Assembly (NCBI RefSeq): GCF_014646895.1
Contig: NZ_BMOD01000004.1
Location: forward strand, 124,001-188,000
Direction: 5' to 3'
DNA length: 64,000 bases
Source: Deinococcus roseus
GTDB lineage: Bacteria > Deinococcota > Deinococci > Deinococcales > Deinococcaceae
Made by a program: the position numbers and the translations under genes. Each line of letters opens with the position of its first letter. Position 1 is the first letter of the stretch. Below, one piece after another: positions 15,961-24,832 of the stretch. The notes under the pieces were generated by a model. That model ran no database searches. It was given only the letters and a program-made list of their open reading frames with translations, and was not told where the DNA came from.

Positions 15961-16803
15961 ATGCTCAAAGTGATCACCGACTCGACCTGTGATCTTCTTC
16001 CGGATCAGGTGGAGGCCCACCACCTCACTGTGGTGCCTCTGTACGTGAATTTTGATGGAAAACTTCAGAAAGACCGCATCGAAATCAACACCCCCGACAT
16101 CTTCACCGGGGTGAAAGCCGGAAAGAAAATCCCCTCCACCAGTCAACCCTCTCCCGAAGACTTCAAAGTGGTGTACGAAAACGCCCTGCTGATGGCAGAC
16201 CATGTGCTGTCCATTCACATCTCCAGCAAGATGTCTGGCACAGCCCAGAGTGCCCAGCTGGCTGCCAAAGAATTTGAAGGGCGGGTGACGGTTTTTGATT
16301 CTGAAACCGTCTCGGTGGGTCTGGGCATGATGGCCATGCGGGCCAGTGACATGGCCTGGATGGGTGGCCGTCTGGAAGACATCCTGGCCGTGCTGGAAAA
16401 AGTTCGCCAGAAGCAGAACATCATGTTCACCGTGGACACCCTGGACTACCTGCGCATGAACGGCAGAATCGGAGGCGCGCAGGCCATGCTGGGCAGTCTG
16501 CTCAACATCAAGCCCATCCTGGCCGTCAAAAACGGACGGGTGGAAGCTGCAGGAAGGGTCCGAGGTCGCCCCCAGGCCCTCAAGGAACTGCAAACCCACG
16601 TCAGCAAATTTGTGCAGACCCATGGCCCTTGTCGGGTCTGCATGATTGACACCCCTGGTGCAGAGGAAGAAGCCCGAAAAATGGCTGAATCCCTCAAAGC
16701 CACTGGAGTGGAAGTCATCGGAATCAACACCCTGGGTGCAGTGGTGGCCACCCATGCAGGTCCAGGTACGATTGGCTACGGTATCGAGCCCATCAGCCTG
16801 TAA
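15961..16803 (+). CDS. DegV family fatty-acid-binding protein
   Basis: DegV/FakB-type protein that binds a fatty acid in a two-domain fold; in Firmicutes such proteins deliver fatty acids to a FakA kinase, but none is seen here. The 280-residue product begins MLKVITDSTCDLLPD, has the KIPSTSQPSPEDF segment and the central IHISSKMSGTAQSA block, all DegV signatures. TAATCT at 15949-15954 ends 6 nt before ATG 15961, so the start is leaderless. Normal length for the family. Confidence 0.93.
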   Translation: MLKVITDSTCDLLPDQVEAHHLTVVPLYVNFDGKLQKDRIEINTPDIFTGVKAGKKIPSTSQPSPEDFKVVYENALLMADHVLSIHISSKMSGTAQSAQLAAKEFEGRVTVFDSETVSVGLGMMAMRASDMAWMGGRLEDILAVLEKVRQKQNIMFTVDTLDYLRMNGRIGGAQAMLGSLLNIKPILAVKNGRVEAAGRVRGRPQALKELQTHVSKFVQTHGPCRVCMIDTPGAEEEARKMAESLKATGVEVIGINTLGAVVATHAGPGTIGYGIEPISL

Positions 16804-16885
16804 TCTGAAAGGTTCAGTCTGCACAGAAGGGACTCGACCTCCCTTCTGTTTTTTTGACGGCTTTTTTGGTTATGATGAAAGCCTG

Positions 16886-18139
16886 ATGTGGACCAAACTC
16901 GCCATCGGGGGACTTGCCCTCACCCTTGCTTCTCTCGCATGGATGCTGACCCCTTTAAGCGGTCAACATGAAGCCCAACAGCTTCCCCAGTTGCCCCCTG
17001 TGGCCCAGGCAGCCCAGGTGACTGTTCCCAGACCTGTTTGCTATTCATTCCAGGCTCAATTTCTGCCTCATGCAGATGCACCTGCACCGCCCAGCCGCCT
17101 GCAAGGCAAACTCGGGCTGTTTGTGGCAGAAGTGGATCCACTGACCCTGAAATTCAAACGGGTGGTGTCCAGAAGCGCCAACGAACAGTTCCCACTGGCC
17201 AGCACCTACAAACAGGCTGTGATGTACGAACTGGCCAGACAGGTGGACAGCCAGAAAGTCTCCCTCAAAGAGATTTTTGATGTGACCCAGAGCAACCACA
17301 GCCTGGGAGAATTCCCCTTTGACGGCAGCGATGTGAACACCCTGGCTGTGCGCATGATCCAGCACAGCGACAACACCGCCACCGACATCCTGCAGCGCCG
17401 GGTGGGCCTCAGGCAGGTGCAACACAACCTGGATGCCCTCAACCTCTGCAAATCCCGCATGGTCCTCACCACCAAAGCCTGGTGGACCGCCCAGGCCAGC
17501 ATGAGCCCCATGTTTCCCAAAAACAAAGAAGCCCTCCGAAAGGCTGCAGAGGACTTCAGCAAAGCCCGTGGCGAGGAACTCTACCAGAAAGCCGAAGCCC
17601 TGGACAGAGATGCCCAGAATGTGTTCTGGCTGGACCTGGACAAGGCCATCAGCAAATACTTCGAATCTGACCGCTACGATCCCCGGGTGGACCAGAACAC
17701 CCACAATGTCAGCACCCCTGCAGAGCTGGCAGTGCTTCTCTCCCACGAATTCCTGCGCAATGGCCTGAAACCCGAAACCGACAAATGGTTCAGGGAGGTC
17801 ATGGCCACGGCCCCCAACGGCAACAAGCTGGCCCTCCCACACCTGTATTTTGGTGGTAAGGGAGGAAACGGTTGGCGCATCCTGACCTACAGCGGTTATC
17901 TGCTGGGCAAAGATGGCAAACACTACGTTTACACCTTCCTGAATCAGGAAAGTGGACACACTTACACCATCCGCGACACTGGCGCTGCTTTTATCTGGAT
18001 CAACCAGGCCTTCAAGAAGCTGCTAGCCCTCCCAGAGGTGTCCCTGTCCACAGCACAGACCAAAAAGTCTGTTCAGGACATCCACACCGACAGCTCTGCA
18101 GGCAAAGCGGGCAAGCCCGAGCTGGGCACCCCTCAGTAA
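16886..18139 (+). CDS. Exported class A beta-lactamase-fold serine hydrolase
   Basis: Envelope protein of 417 residues with an N-terminal membrane anchor or signal (about 5-24). The active-site serine motif STYK is at 106-109 and SDN at 161-163, as in class A beta-lactamases and related DD-peptidase-like proteins. The KTG-box position appears to be GGKGG. The protein is much longer than a normal class A beta-lactamase: a charged, Lys/Glu-rich insertion sits at about 210-280. It could hydrolyse beta-lactams or act on peptidoglycan; the sequence does not decide. TATGAT (16871-16876) ends 9 nt before the ATG. An in-frame extension back to 16646 overlaps degV and is rejected. Confidence 0.82.
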   Translation: MWTKLAIGGLALTLASLAWMLTPLSGQHEAQQLPQLPPVAQAAQVTVPRPVCYSFQAQFLPHADAPAPPSRLQGKLGLFVAEVDPLTLKFKRVVSRSANEQFPLASTYKQAVMYELARQVDSQKVSLKEIFDVTQSNHSLGEFPFDGSDVNTLAVRMIQHSDNTATDILQRRVGLRQVQHNLDALNLCKSRMVLTTKAWWTAQASMSPMFPKNKEALRKAAEDFSKARGEELYQKAEALDRDAQNVFWLDLDKAISKYFESDRYDPRVDQNTHNVSTPAELAVLLSHEFLRNGLKPETDKWFREVMATAPNGNKLALPHLYFGGKGGNGWRILTYSGYLLGKDGKHYVYTFLNQESGHTYTIRDTGAAFIWINQAFKKLLALPEVSLSTAQTKKSVQDIHTDSSAGKAGKPELGTPQ

Positions 18140-18169
18140 ATTTGCAACATCAATGCATCACAAAGATTG

Positions 18170-18195
18170 AAGCACCCTTTTCAGGGTGCTTTTTG
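18170..18195 (+). terminator. Rho-independent terminator
   Basis: AAGCACCCT, 4-nt loop, AGGGTGCTT followed by TTT; ends the beta-lactamase-fold gene. Confidence 0.85.
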
Positions 18196-18219
18196 GCTGG
18201 CTTTTGATGGAATCAGGGT

Positions 18220-18849
18220 TTATTTGAGGTAGGGTTTGAACACAGCCAGCTGCTCTGCTGTGGGTTTGGTGGTGGCAGTGGCTTCCCCTTTGGCATTGAA
18301 CTTCACAAAAAGGGTGCCTGTGCTGGACTTGTTGCTCAGCTTCTGTTTGCCACTCTGGAAGGAATAATTTCCGTACAGCACGGCCACATTTTTGTCATAG
18401 TCTGCCAGCACCATGTTGGCTTTGATGGCTGGAGATTCAGCCTGCACCCCGCCAGAAGCCACAATGAGCTTGTCTCTGGTGTGGACCACCACTTTTTCGG
18501 CTCCCAGATCCTTGATGTTGCTGTCCTGGTAACTGATCTTGCCTGTGGCGGTCAGGTTGTTTTGCTTCACAGAGTATTCCACATTGCTGGCCGTCAGCAG
18601 TCCCCCATCACTGGTGGTCAATTTGGCGGTTCTGGCCTTGAGGAATTCTCCTTCTTTCATTTCGATGTACTGGGCATCGATCTTGATGCCATTTTTGCTG
18701 TCGGTCACCAGGCCCCCTTGCGGCAGGGTGGTGACCCCGGTGACCAGATCGACATCCTGGTTGCCTTTGGGCTTGATGTCAAATCCAGAGAAACTGGCGG
18801 CAAAGGTCACACCGCACAGGGCACTGATGATGAGGAGCTTCCGTTTCAT
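18220..18849 (-). CDS. LptA/OstA-like exported protein
   Basis: Exported protein of 209 residues with a signal peptide (MKRKLLIISALCG..., cleavage near residue 18) and a repeated beta-strand pattern resembling the LptA/OstA N-terminal fold: IDAQYIEMKEGEFLKA, LTASNVEYSVKQN, LIVASGGVQAES. LptA-like proteins bridge lipid transport between membranes; Deinococcus has an outer envelope layer, but the cargo here is unknown. ATG 18849 is chosen over upstream in-frame codons because TACGAT (18857-18862, minus) ends 7 nt before it. It is divergent from the amidase gene. Confidence 0.72.
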   Translation of the reverse strand: MKRKLLIISALCGVTFAASFSGFDIKPKGNQDVDLVTGVTTLPQGGLVTDSKNGIKIDAQYIEMKEGEFLKARTAKLTTSDGGLLTASNVEYSVKQNNLTATGKISYQDSNIKDLGAEKVVVHTRDKLIVASGGVQAESPAIKANMVLADYDKNVAVLYGNYSFQSGKQKLSNKSSTGTLFVKFNAKGEATATTKPTAEQLAVFKPYLK

Positions 18850-18908
18850 GAGAACCATCGTAAAGCAAGAGGGCTTAGAAGCGTGAACTTCATCTAAAGC
18901 ACCCCACA

Positions 18909-18938
18909 TTGTTTCAATTGCTACACCTCTGTTAAACT
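18909..18938 (+). promoter_or_regulatory. Promoter of the amidase gene
   Basis: TTGTTT (18909-18914), 18-nt spacer, TAAACT (18933-18938), ending 7 nt before ATG 18946; leaderless. Confidence 0.6.
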
Positions 18939-18945
18939 CGGCTAG

Positions 18946-20064
18946 ATGAGCATTTTTCGCGTTCTCCTGCTGGCTCTCTTTGCATTAAACTGGGCGGCGG
19001 CTTCGCCCAGAATAGGGCAATACGAGGGCTACACCCGTCTGGTTCTGGACCTCTCCAAACAGGTCAAATACTTCATCAACGAGCAAAAAACCACCCTGAC
19101 GGTCAGGCTGGTGGGCATCAAACTGCCCGCCGAATCTGCCCAGGTGTCTTCCAACGAAATCAAAAGCTACAGCATCCAGGTTGCGGGCAACGACACCCTC
19201 TGGACCATGAACCTGAAGCATTCCCTGCAAAAGAAATTCACAGTGTTCTGGCTGGACAGCACCAGTGGCCAGGGGGCCAGATTGGTGCTGGATCTCGGAG
19301 ACAAAAGCACCACGACCACCAGTAAAGCCAGTCCAGGCAAAACCACGCCCACCAAGGTCTTTGCTCCACCTGTCGCAAGGAAAACCAAATTGCGTGTGGT
19401 GATCGATGCCGGACACGGCGGAGTTGATCCTGGCATGGTCGGTTACATCACCGAAAAAGAAGTCACCCTGGACGTGGCCCTCAAACTGCGGGACGTGCTG
19501 CGCAAGCAAAATGTTGAGGTGGTCCTCACCCGCGATGAAGACGAAGACCTCAGCGCAGACAAACGCACCGACCTGAGTGCACGGGCCAACATGGCCAACG
19601 CTGGCACCGTCAATGTTTTTGTGAGCATTCACGTGAATTCTGGCCCTGAGACTGCCCAGGGTGTGGAGACCTTCATCTTCGGGGAAACACAGGGATCCCA
19701 GACCCGTGCTCTGGCCGTGAAAGAAAACGGTGGGGGTGCCCTCGGGGAAAGCATCACCAAACAGGCCAGCAGTTATGCCCAGAGCATTCTGGGAGACATC
19801 CTGGTGCAGGCCAACCTCACCCTGTCCCGCCAGCTGGCCCACACAGTGCAGAGCACCCTGGTCAAGCAGCTTTATGTGGAAGACCGGGGGGTCAAGACTG
19901 GACCTTTGATGGTGCTGCGTTTTGCACGTACGCCCGCCATTCTGGTGGAAATTGGGTTCGGCACCCATCCGGTGGAGGGTCGCAAACTGGACAATCCTGC
20001 TTACCGCCAACAGCTTGCCGACAGCATTGCCAGTGGCATCTTCAATTTCTTGCACGTGAAATGA
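18946..20064 (+). CDS. N-acetylmuramoyl-L-alanine amidase (AMIN + Amidase_3)
   Basis: Secreted zinc amidase that cleaves the bond between MurNAc and L-Ala in peptidoglycan, acting in cell separation. The 372-residue protein has a signal peptide (about 1-20), an AMIN-like targeting domain (about 22-118), a Ser/Thr/Pro linker (about 120-145) and an Amidase_3 domain with zinc ligands His157 (DAGHGG), Glu172 (TEKEVTL) and His229 (SIHVNSG), and the catalytic Glu in ILVEIGFGTHP. A regulatory insertion follows the third ligand. It has its own promoter and terminator. Confidence 0.93.
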   Translation: MSIFRVLLLALFALNWAAASPRIGQYEGYTRLVLDLSKQVKYFINEQKTTLTVRLVGIKLPAESAQVSSNEIKSYSIQVAGNDTLWTMNLKHSLQKKFTVFWLDSTSGQGARLVLDLGDKSTTTTSKASPGKTTPTKVFAPPVARKTKLRVVIDAGHGGVDPGMVGYITEKEVTLDVALKLRDVLRKQNVEVVLTRDEDEDLSADKRTDLSARANMANAGTVNVFVSIHVNSGPETAQGVETFIFGETQGSQTRALAVKENGGGALGESITKQASSYAQSILGDILVQANLTLSRQLAHTVQSTLVKQLYVEDRGVKTGPLMVLRFARTPAILVEIGFGTHPVEGRKLDNPAYRQQLADSIASGIFNFLHVK

Positions 20065-20076
20065 GCCCACCACAGA

Positions 20077-20109
20077 AAACAGACACCCCGATAGAGGGTG
20101 TCTGTTTTG
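20077..20109. terminator. Bidirectional terminator
   Basis: AAACAGACACCC and GGGTGTCTGTTTT with a short loop, between convergent amidase and cobalamin adenosyltransferase genes. Confidence 0.87.
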
Positions 20110-20140
20110 GTCTGATTGGGTTGTGGTCTGGTTGGGTTTT
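20109..20140. repeat. 16-bp imperfect tandem duplication beside terminator
   Basis: Two adjacent copies of a unit GGTCTGRTTGGGTTKT (20109-20124 and 20125-20140), differing at two bases, directly after the terminator T-run. Confidence 0.6.
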
Positions 20141-20696
20141 ATTTCCTGCCTTTGACGTGCCAGAGCGTTTCACTGAGGCCTGATCTGGCATTGACTGCAC
20201 GGGCCATCACAAACAGCAGGTCCGACAGGCGGTTGAGGTACATGCGCACCTGGGGATTGACGGCCTCTTCATCCTGCAGACGCACCACATCCCGTTCTGC
20301 CCTGCGGGCCACACTGCGGGCCACATGCAAGGTGGCAGCGGTGACGGTTCCTCCCGGATGAATGAAATTCCTGAGGGGTTCACACTCTGTTTCCAGACGG
20401 TCAATCATGCCTTCCAGCACAGCCACATCCTCTGCATCCATGCGGTTGACGTTTCTGGCATAAGGACTGTCCTCCCGGGTGGCGAGGTCCGCGCCCACAT
20501 CAAACAGGGCATTTTGCAGGTAAGCCAGCTCCTGATCCAGTGCCTGGTCCTGGCTCTGGGCACGGGCCAGTCCCAGCAGGGAATTGAGTTCATCTACGGT
20601 GCCGTAGGCTTCCACCCTGGGGTGGGCTTTTGAAACCCGGTCAGCGCCGTACAGCCCCGTTTCTCCCTGGTCTCCGGTTCGGGTGTAAATTTTCAT
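20139..20696 (-). CDS. Cob(I)alamin adenosyltransferase, PduO type
   Basis: Transfers the adenosyl group of ATP to cob(I)alamin, making adenosylcobalamin. The 185-residue protein starts MKIYTRTGDQGETGLYG (the ATP-binding N-terminus of PduO/MMAB enzymes) and has YGTVDELNS, FIHPGG and the VARSVARRAERDV helix with the family's catalytic Arg and Glu. Normal length. The product would serve the CarH-type photoreceptor encoded at 50692 among other enzymes. TAAACT (20703-20708, minus) ends 6 nt before the ATG. The promoter overlaps a perfect 14-bp tandem repeat. Confidence 0.93.
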   Translation of the reverse strand: MKIYTRTGDQGETGLYGADRVSKAHPRVEAYGTVDELNSLLGLARAQSQDQALDQELAYLQNALFDVGADLATREDSPYARNVNRMDAEDVAVLEGMIDRLETECEPLRNFIHPGGTVTAATLHVARSVARRAERDVVRLQDEEAVNPQVRMYLNRLSDLLFVMARAVNARSGLSETLWHVKGRK

Positions 20697-20705
20697 GGTT
20701 GCAGT

Positions 20706-20733
20706 TTAACCCAGTCTGCTTAACCCAGTCTGC
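20706..20733. repeat. Perfect 14-bp tandem repeat in promoter region
   Basis: TTAACCCAGTCTGC occurs twice head to tail (20706-20719, 20720-20733), covering the region immediately upstream of and partly including the -10 box of the adenosyltransferase gene. It may be a duplicated operator or simply a slippage product. Confidence 0.9.
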
Positions 20734-20814
20734 ATGCCACCGAAAGCGCTCAGTGCTTGTGCTTATGCTGTTCAGCTCTGGCTTCCAGCCCTCAGGTGTA
20801 GAACAATCAAAGCC

Positions 20815-21591
20815 ATGATTGACATTGGCATCAACCTCGCCCACCGAAGATTTGAAAAGGATTTGCCTCAGGTCATAGAACGTGCCTTTCAGGAAGGCGT
20901 GGAATTGCTGGTGGTCACAGGAACCAGTCTGTCCAGCAGCCAGAAGGCCCTGCAAATCTCACAGCAGCATGGTCTGGTTTGCACAGCTGGCATTCATCCC
21001 CATGAAGCCCGGACCCACACCCCCGAAATCCACCACAAGCTTGAATCCCTGCTCCAGCATCCTGAAGTGGTGGCTGTGGGGGAATGTGGTCTGGATTTTG
21101 ATCGGAATTTTTCCAGACCTGAGGATCAGGAGCGTTGCTTTGCTGCACAGCTTGAACTGGCCATCCAGCACCAGTTGCCCCTCTTCACCCATGAAAGGGC
21201 CGCACACCAGAAGTTCCTGGAAATGCTGAAATCTGCTGGTGCACAGCTTCCCAGCACGGTGGTGCATTGTTTTACAGGGAACACCCAGCAGCTCAGGGCC
21301 TATCTGGATCTGGGGTGCTGGATTGGCATCACGGGCTGGATCACCGACCTCAAACGCGGCCAGGATCTGCGTGAAGCCCTCAAATACCTCCCGCTGGACC
21401 GCCTGCTCGTTGAAACCGATGCACCCTTTCTGACCCCCAAAAACCTGCCCTTCAGAACAGACCGCAATGAGCCTGCTTATTTGCCTCTGGTGGTGCGTGA
21501 AATTGCCCGATTGCTGAAAAAACCTGAAACTGAAATTGCCCGCATCACGCACCAGAACGCAGAGCAGTTTTTCAGGCTCGACTGGAATTGA
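20815..21591 (+). CDS. tatD: TatD family metal-dependent DNase/hydrolase
   Basis: TatD-type TIM-barrel metallohydrolase, a family with 3'-5' exonuclease or DNase activity, cytosolic. The 258-residue product begins MIDIGINLAHRRF and carries the metal motifs GECGLDFDR, FTHERA, VHCFTGN and ETDAPFL in order, ending with HQNAEQFF as usual. ATG 20815 gives the normal TatD N-terminus; an in-frame start at 20734 adds 27 implausible residues. The promoter is not clear (TAGAAC 10 nt upstream). Confidence 0.94.
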   Translation: MIDIGINLAHRRFEKDLPQVIERAFQEGVELLVVTGTSLSSSQKALQISQQHGLVCTAGIHPHEARTHTPEIHHKLESLLQHPEVVAVGECGLDFDRNFSRPEDQERCFAAQLELAIQHQLPLFTHERAAHQKFLEMLKSAGAQLPSTVVHCFTGNTQQLRAYLDLGCWIGITGWITDLKRGQDLREALKYLPLDRLLVETDAPFLTPKNLPFRTDRNEPAYLPLVVREIARLLKKPETEIARITHQNAEQFFRLDWN

Positions 21592-21603
21592 AGGATTTCA
21601 GAA

Positions 21604-21630
21604 AAGCAAAAAGCCCCCTTTCGGGGGCCT
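21604..21630. terminator. Terminator between convergent tatD and malQ
   Basis: GCCCCC, loop TTTC, GGGGGC; on the minus strand the stem is followed by TTTTTGC and TTTTC, strongest for malQ. Confidence 0.8.
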
Positions 21631-21659
21631 CGCAATCAGGAAAAAGAGGTCAAAAAAGA

Positions 21660-23186
21660 TCAGGCAGTCACCCGGGGCTGCACATAACGCCCGGCTTCCT
21701 GGGTGAGGGATTTCAGACGTCTCGCCACAAAGGGGCTCAGGGCACCCTGGGGGTAGCGCCAGGACCAGTTGCTGTCACTGAGGCTTCCAGGCAGGTTCAT
21801 GCGGGCCGCAGTGTCCAGGTTCAGCACATCCTGCAGGGGCACAATGGACACCCGTGCACGTGAGCGCCAGGCCATTTCTGTCAGAACCCAGGCCACCCGG
21901 TCCTCGGTGACTTCGCTGCCAGCCACCTGGTTGAGGTGGGTCAGTTCATCTTCCTTGGCGGCATTGAACCAGCCACGGGTGGTGTCGTTGTCGTGGGTGC
22001 CACTGTAAACAATCTGGTTGTCCTTGAGGTTTTCAGGCAGGAAGGCATTCGATGCCCAGTCTCCCCCACCGAAAGCGAACTGCAGGATGGCCATGCCAGG
22101 GAATCCAAAGGAATCCCGCAGGTCTTCCACTTCTTCAGTGATCACGCCCAGGTCCTCTGCAATGATGGGAATTTCTCCCAGAGCATCCAGGATGGTCTTG
22201 AAGAGTTCCTTGCCGGGGGCCTTGACCCACTGGCCATCGATGGCGTTTTCTGCAGGGTACTGGATTTCCCAGTAGGCTTCAAAACCCCGGAAGTGGTCAA
22301 TGCGCACCAGATCGTAAAGTTTCAGGCAGCCTTTGATGCGTTCAATCCACCACTGGAAACCCTGGGCCTGCATGACATCCCAGCGGTACAGGGGGTTGCC
22401 CCACAGCTGTCCGGTTTCACTGAAGTAGTCTGGTGGCACACCTGCCACCACGGTGGGTTGCCCGAGGTCATCAAAGTAGAACTGGTCCGGGTTGGCCCAT
22501 GCATCTGCAGAGTCCATGGCCACAAAAATGGGAATGTCTCCGATGACCTGGATGCCTTTGCTGTGGGCGTAGGCACGCACCTGGGTCCAGGCCCGGAAGA
22601 ACAGGAACTGGTAGAAACTGATGCGTTCGATGTCATCGGCAAGACGGATTCTGGCGTCCTGCATGGCCTGGGCTTTACGCTGGCGGATGGGGAGGTCCCA
22701 GGCATTCCAGGGCAGCCCGCCGTTTTCGTCTTTGAGTGCCATGAACAGGGCGTAGTCTTCCAGCCATGCGTCTTCCTGGGCTTTAAAGGTGGCAAATTCG
22801 GCTTTCAGGTTGGTGAATGCACCGTTTTTAAAGTGGGTGTAGGCAGCCTGCAGCTTCTGGAATTTCCAGATGTAAATCCAGCCGTAATCCACTTTTCCAG
22901 GCAGGAAATCTGGAGTGTCCTGAAGGTCTTCTTCGGTCAGCAGGCCTTCTTTTTTCAGGTCATCAAAGCTGATCAGGTAGGGGTTGCCTGCAAAAGCACT
23001 GAAGGATTGGTAGGGGCTGTCTCCGTAGCCGGTGGGACCCAGGGGCAGCACCTGCCACCACTGCTGTCCGGCATCGTACAGCCAGTCTAAAAAAGCATAT
23101 GCACTTGCACCAAGCTCACCTACGCCATACCGACCAGGAAATGACGTGGGGTGGAGCAGGATGCCGCTGCTGCGGGGTAAGTTCAT
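21660..23186 (-). CDS. malQ: 4-alpha-glucanotransferase (amylomaltase)
   Basis: GH77 enzyme that disproportionates maltodextrins, cytosolic. The 508-residue protein begins MNLPRSSGILLHPTSFPGRYGVGELG, has the DIPIFVAMDSADAW nucleophile-proximal block, VRIDHFRGFEAYW, IAEDLGVITEEVE (acid/base Glu and an Asp) and YSGTHDNDTTRGW near the end, all GH77 signatures. Normal length. ATG 23186 with GGAGG 5-6 nt upstream is preferred to the GTG one codon earlier. A TATAAG box sits near 23220. It fits the GH31/GH65/pgmB genes at the window's end as part of alpha-glucan use. Confidence 0.96.
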   Translation of the reverse strand: MNLPRSSGILLHPTSFPGRYGVGELGASAYAFLDWLYDAGQQWWQVLPLGPTGYGDSPYQSFSAFAGNPYLISFDDLKKEGLLTEEDLQDTPDFLPGKVDYGWIYIWKFQKLQAAYTHFKNGAFTNLKAEFATFKAQEDAWLEDYALFMALKDENGGLPWNAWDLPIRQRKAQAMQDARIRLADDIERISFYQFLFFRAWTQVRAYAHSKGIQVIGDIPIFVAMDSADAWANPDQFYFDDLGQPTVVAGVPPDYFSETGQLWGNPLYRWDVMQAQGFQWWIERIKGCLKLYDLVRIDHFRGFEAYWEIQYPAENAIDGQWVKAPGKELFKTILDALGEIPIIAEDLGVITEEVEDLRDSFGFPGMAILQFAFGGGDWASNAFLPENLKDNQIVYSGTHDNDTTRGWFNAAKEDELTHLNQVAGSEVTEDRVAWVLTEMAWRSRARVSIVPLQDVLNLDTAARMNLPGSLSDSNWSWRYPQGALSPFVARRLKSLTQEAGRYVQPRVTA

Positions 23187-23332
23187 CACAACCTCCAGTT
23201 TGGAATTGCTTCCATTGTCTTATATGGTAACAAAAACCAGTGCAACTGAGAATAGGGGCTGTCCAAAACTCCTGCATCAAACACCACCATCTCTGCACCA
23301 AAGATAACTTTCAAAGCAAAAAAAGACTGGAG

Positions 23333-24259
23333 TTAATATCCCTTATGGCGCTCCACCTTTCCCACCATCTGTTCCCCGGCATGCAACCGGGAGAGGTTCT
23401 CCAGCATAAACTCCCGCATCTTGCTTTGCAGGCGGTCACTCTGTGAGGCCACATGGGGGGTCAGGATCACATTCTCCAGCCTCCAGAAAGGATGGTCTGC
23501 AGGAAGGGGCTCAGGTGAGGTCACATCCAGAGCAGCACCAGCAATCCGACCTTGCTTCAGGGCCTGCAGCAGGTCTTCCTGGTTCATGGCATCTCCACGG
23601 CCCACATTGATCACCCAGGCCCTTTCAGGAAGCAAATCCAGCACATCCTGATCAAGCACCTGATGGGTCGCCGGGGTGCTGGGCAGGACCATCACCAGAT
23701 GATCTGCCTGTGGCAACACCTGTGGGAAATCCTGCCGGGTGATGATGGGCACGCCATCTTCATGGCCTGATTGGGTCCTGACCCCGGTCACCCTGGACCC
23801 CAGAACTTTCAGCACCCTGGCCAGAGAACGGCCAATGTTGCCATACCCCCAGATCACCACATGCTTGGAATGCAGCGAGCCAAAAGGATGGGGAACAAAC
23901 CAGCGCCCCTCCCTTTGCTGGTCCCTCAGGACATGAAGCTTGCGGACAATGCTCAGCAAGAGGGCCAGGGTGTGCTCGGTGACCAGCTCCTCATGCAAAT
24001 TGGGAGCCCGGTACAGGGTGATGTGCTCTGGCAGGTTCATGGCCAGCACATGGTCCACTCCGGCCGTCAGGGTCTGAATCCACTGCAGCTGTTTTGCATG
24101 CTCCAGCAAATGGCGCACAAAATCCCGGTTGAGGGTCCACAAAACCAGTCCCCGGGCTTCTGACACCTGGGGAGGCAAGGCCTGATCTGGATACACCTTC
24201 ACCCACTCAATGCCCTGCAGTACTGGCAACTCCACATGCCCCGAAACCATCACCTTCAT
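23333..24259 (-). CDS. D-2-hydroxyacid dehydrogenase family protein
   Basis: NAD(P)-dependent oxidoreductase of the D-isomer 2-hydroxyacid dehydrogenase family (308 aa), cytosolic; the substrate could be glyoxylate, hydroxypyruvate or another 2-oxoacid. The Rossmann motif GYGNIG is at 138-143. The catalytic Arg is in AGVDH or the following block, and INVGRGDAMN, the Glu of SPEPLP and the His of LTPHVASQS are visible. The start has AAGGAGAG 6-8 nt upstream and overlaps the acetyltransferase gene by 4 bp (ATGA), so the two are co-translated. Confidence 0.92.
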   Translation of the reverse strand: MKVMVSGHVELPVLQGIEWVKVYPDQALPPQVSEARGLVLWTLNRDFVRHLLEHAKQLQWIQTLTAGVDHVLAMNLPEHITLYRAPNLHEELVTEHTLALLLSIVRKLHVLRDQQREGRWFVPHPFGSLHSKHVVIWGYGNIGRSLARVLKVLGSRVTGVRTQSGHEDGVPIITRQDFPQVLPQADHLVMVLPSTPATHQVLDQDVLDLLPERAWVINVGRGDAMNQEDLLQALKQGRIAGAALDVTSPEPLPADHPFWRLENVILTPHVASQSDRLQSKMREFMLENLSRLHAGEQMVGKVERHKGY

Positions 24260-24816
24260 GAGATCTCTCCTTCAATGAACATCTGTTTTAAAAATTCTGC
24301 ACGGGTGAGTTCCATGTTGACACTGGTGGAATCCCCCTTCTGGGCATGGCTTTTCACCTGAAACCCCACCCGGGCAAAACAGCGCTGCGCCCTCACATTG
24401 TGCAAAAAAGTGGTGAGTCTGATGCGCTCCAGAGGAGGCTGAATGCCCTGAAAAGCATGCCGGGCCAGGGCCAGCAGGGCTTCACGGCCATACCCATTCC
24501 CCAGCAAACCCCGTTCTCCAATCATGATCCCCAGTGTCCCCTGAATGGGATGGGCAGGCAAGGCAGGCTGCAAATGGTACAGTTCCACCGAACCAATCAG
24601 ACGGCCTTCCGTGAAAATGCCAAAACCCCACTTGTCTCCCGCCTGCTCCTCTTCCAGCAGGATGCGCTTGAACAGCCACAAAGGAAGACGCACAGGTCTG
24701 GCCCCGTTCCAATCTGCCAGTTCCCGGTCCCGAAAAAAAGCATGCATCAATCGCCAGTCTGCAGAGGTGAGCTCAGTGATGCGTTTCAGAACCACCCGTT
24801 CAAAACCTATCTGCAT
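24256..24816 (-). CDS. GNAT family N-acetyltransferase
   Basis: Acetyl-CoA-dependent acetyltransferase of 186 residues, RimJ/RimL-like. The segment GTLGIMIGERGLLGNGYGREAL is the acetyl-CoA-binding motif A (Q/R-x-x-G-x-G/A type), followed by RIRLTTFLHNVRAQRCFARVGF, the conserved motif B with a partner Asn and Phe. Substrate unknown. AGAGGAGG lies 6-7 nt before the ATG. It is the first gene of a coupled pair with the dehydrogenase, suggesting a shared small-molecule pathway, which is inference. Confidence 0.88.
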   Translation of the reverse strand: MQIGFERVVLKRITELTSADWRLMHAFFRDRELADWNGARPVRLPLWLFKRILLEEEQAGDKWGFGIFTEGRLIGSVELYHLQPALPAHPIQGTLGIMIGERGLLGNGYGREALLALARHAFQGIQPPLERIRLTTFLHNVRAQRCFARVGFQVKSHAQKGDSTSVNMELTRAEFLKQMFIEGEIS

Positions 24817-24832
24817 GCTCCTCCTCTGTAAA

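Noticed and set aside
15853..16824. 323-aa minus-strand frame opposite degV.
   Set aside because: Complementary shadow of DegV with His/Gly-rich content.
16646..16885. N-terminal extension of the beta-lactamase-fold protein.
   Set aside because: Overlaps the degV end and lacks a signal sequence; ATG 16886 gives a clear membrane signal.
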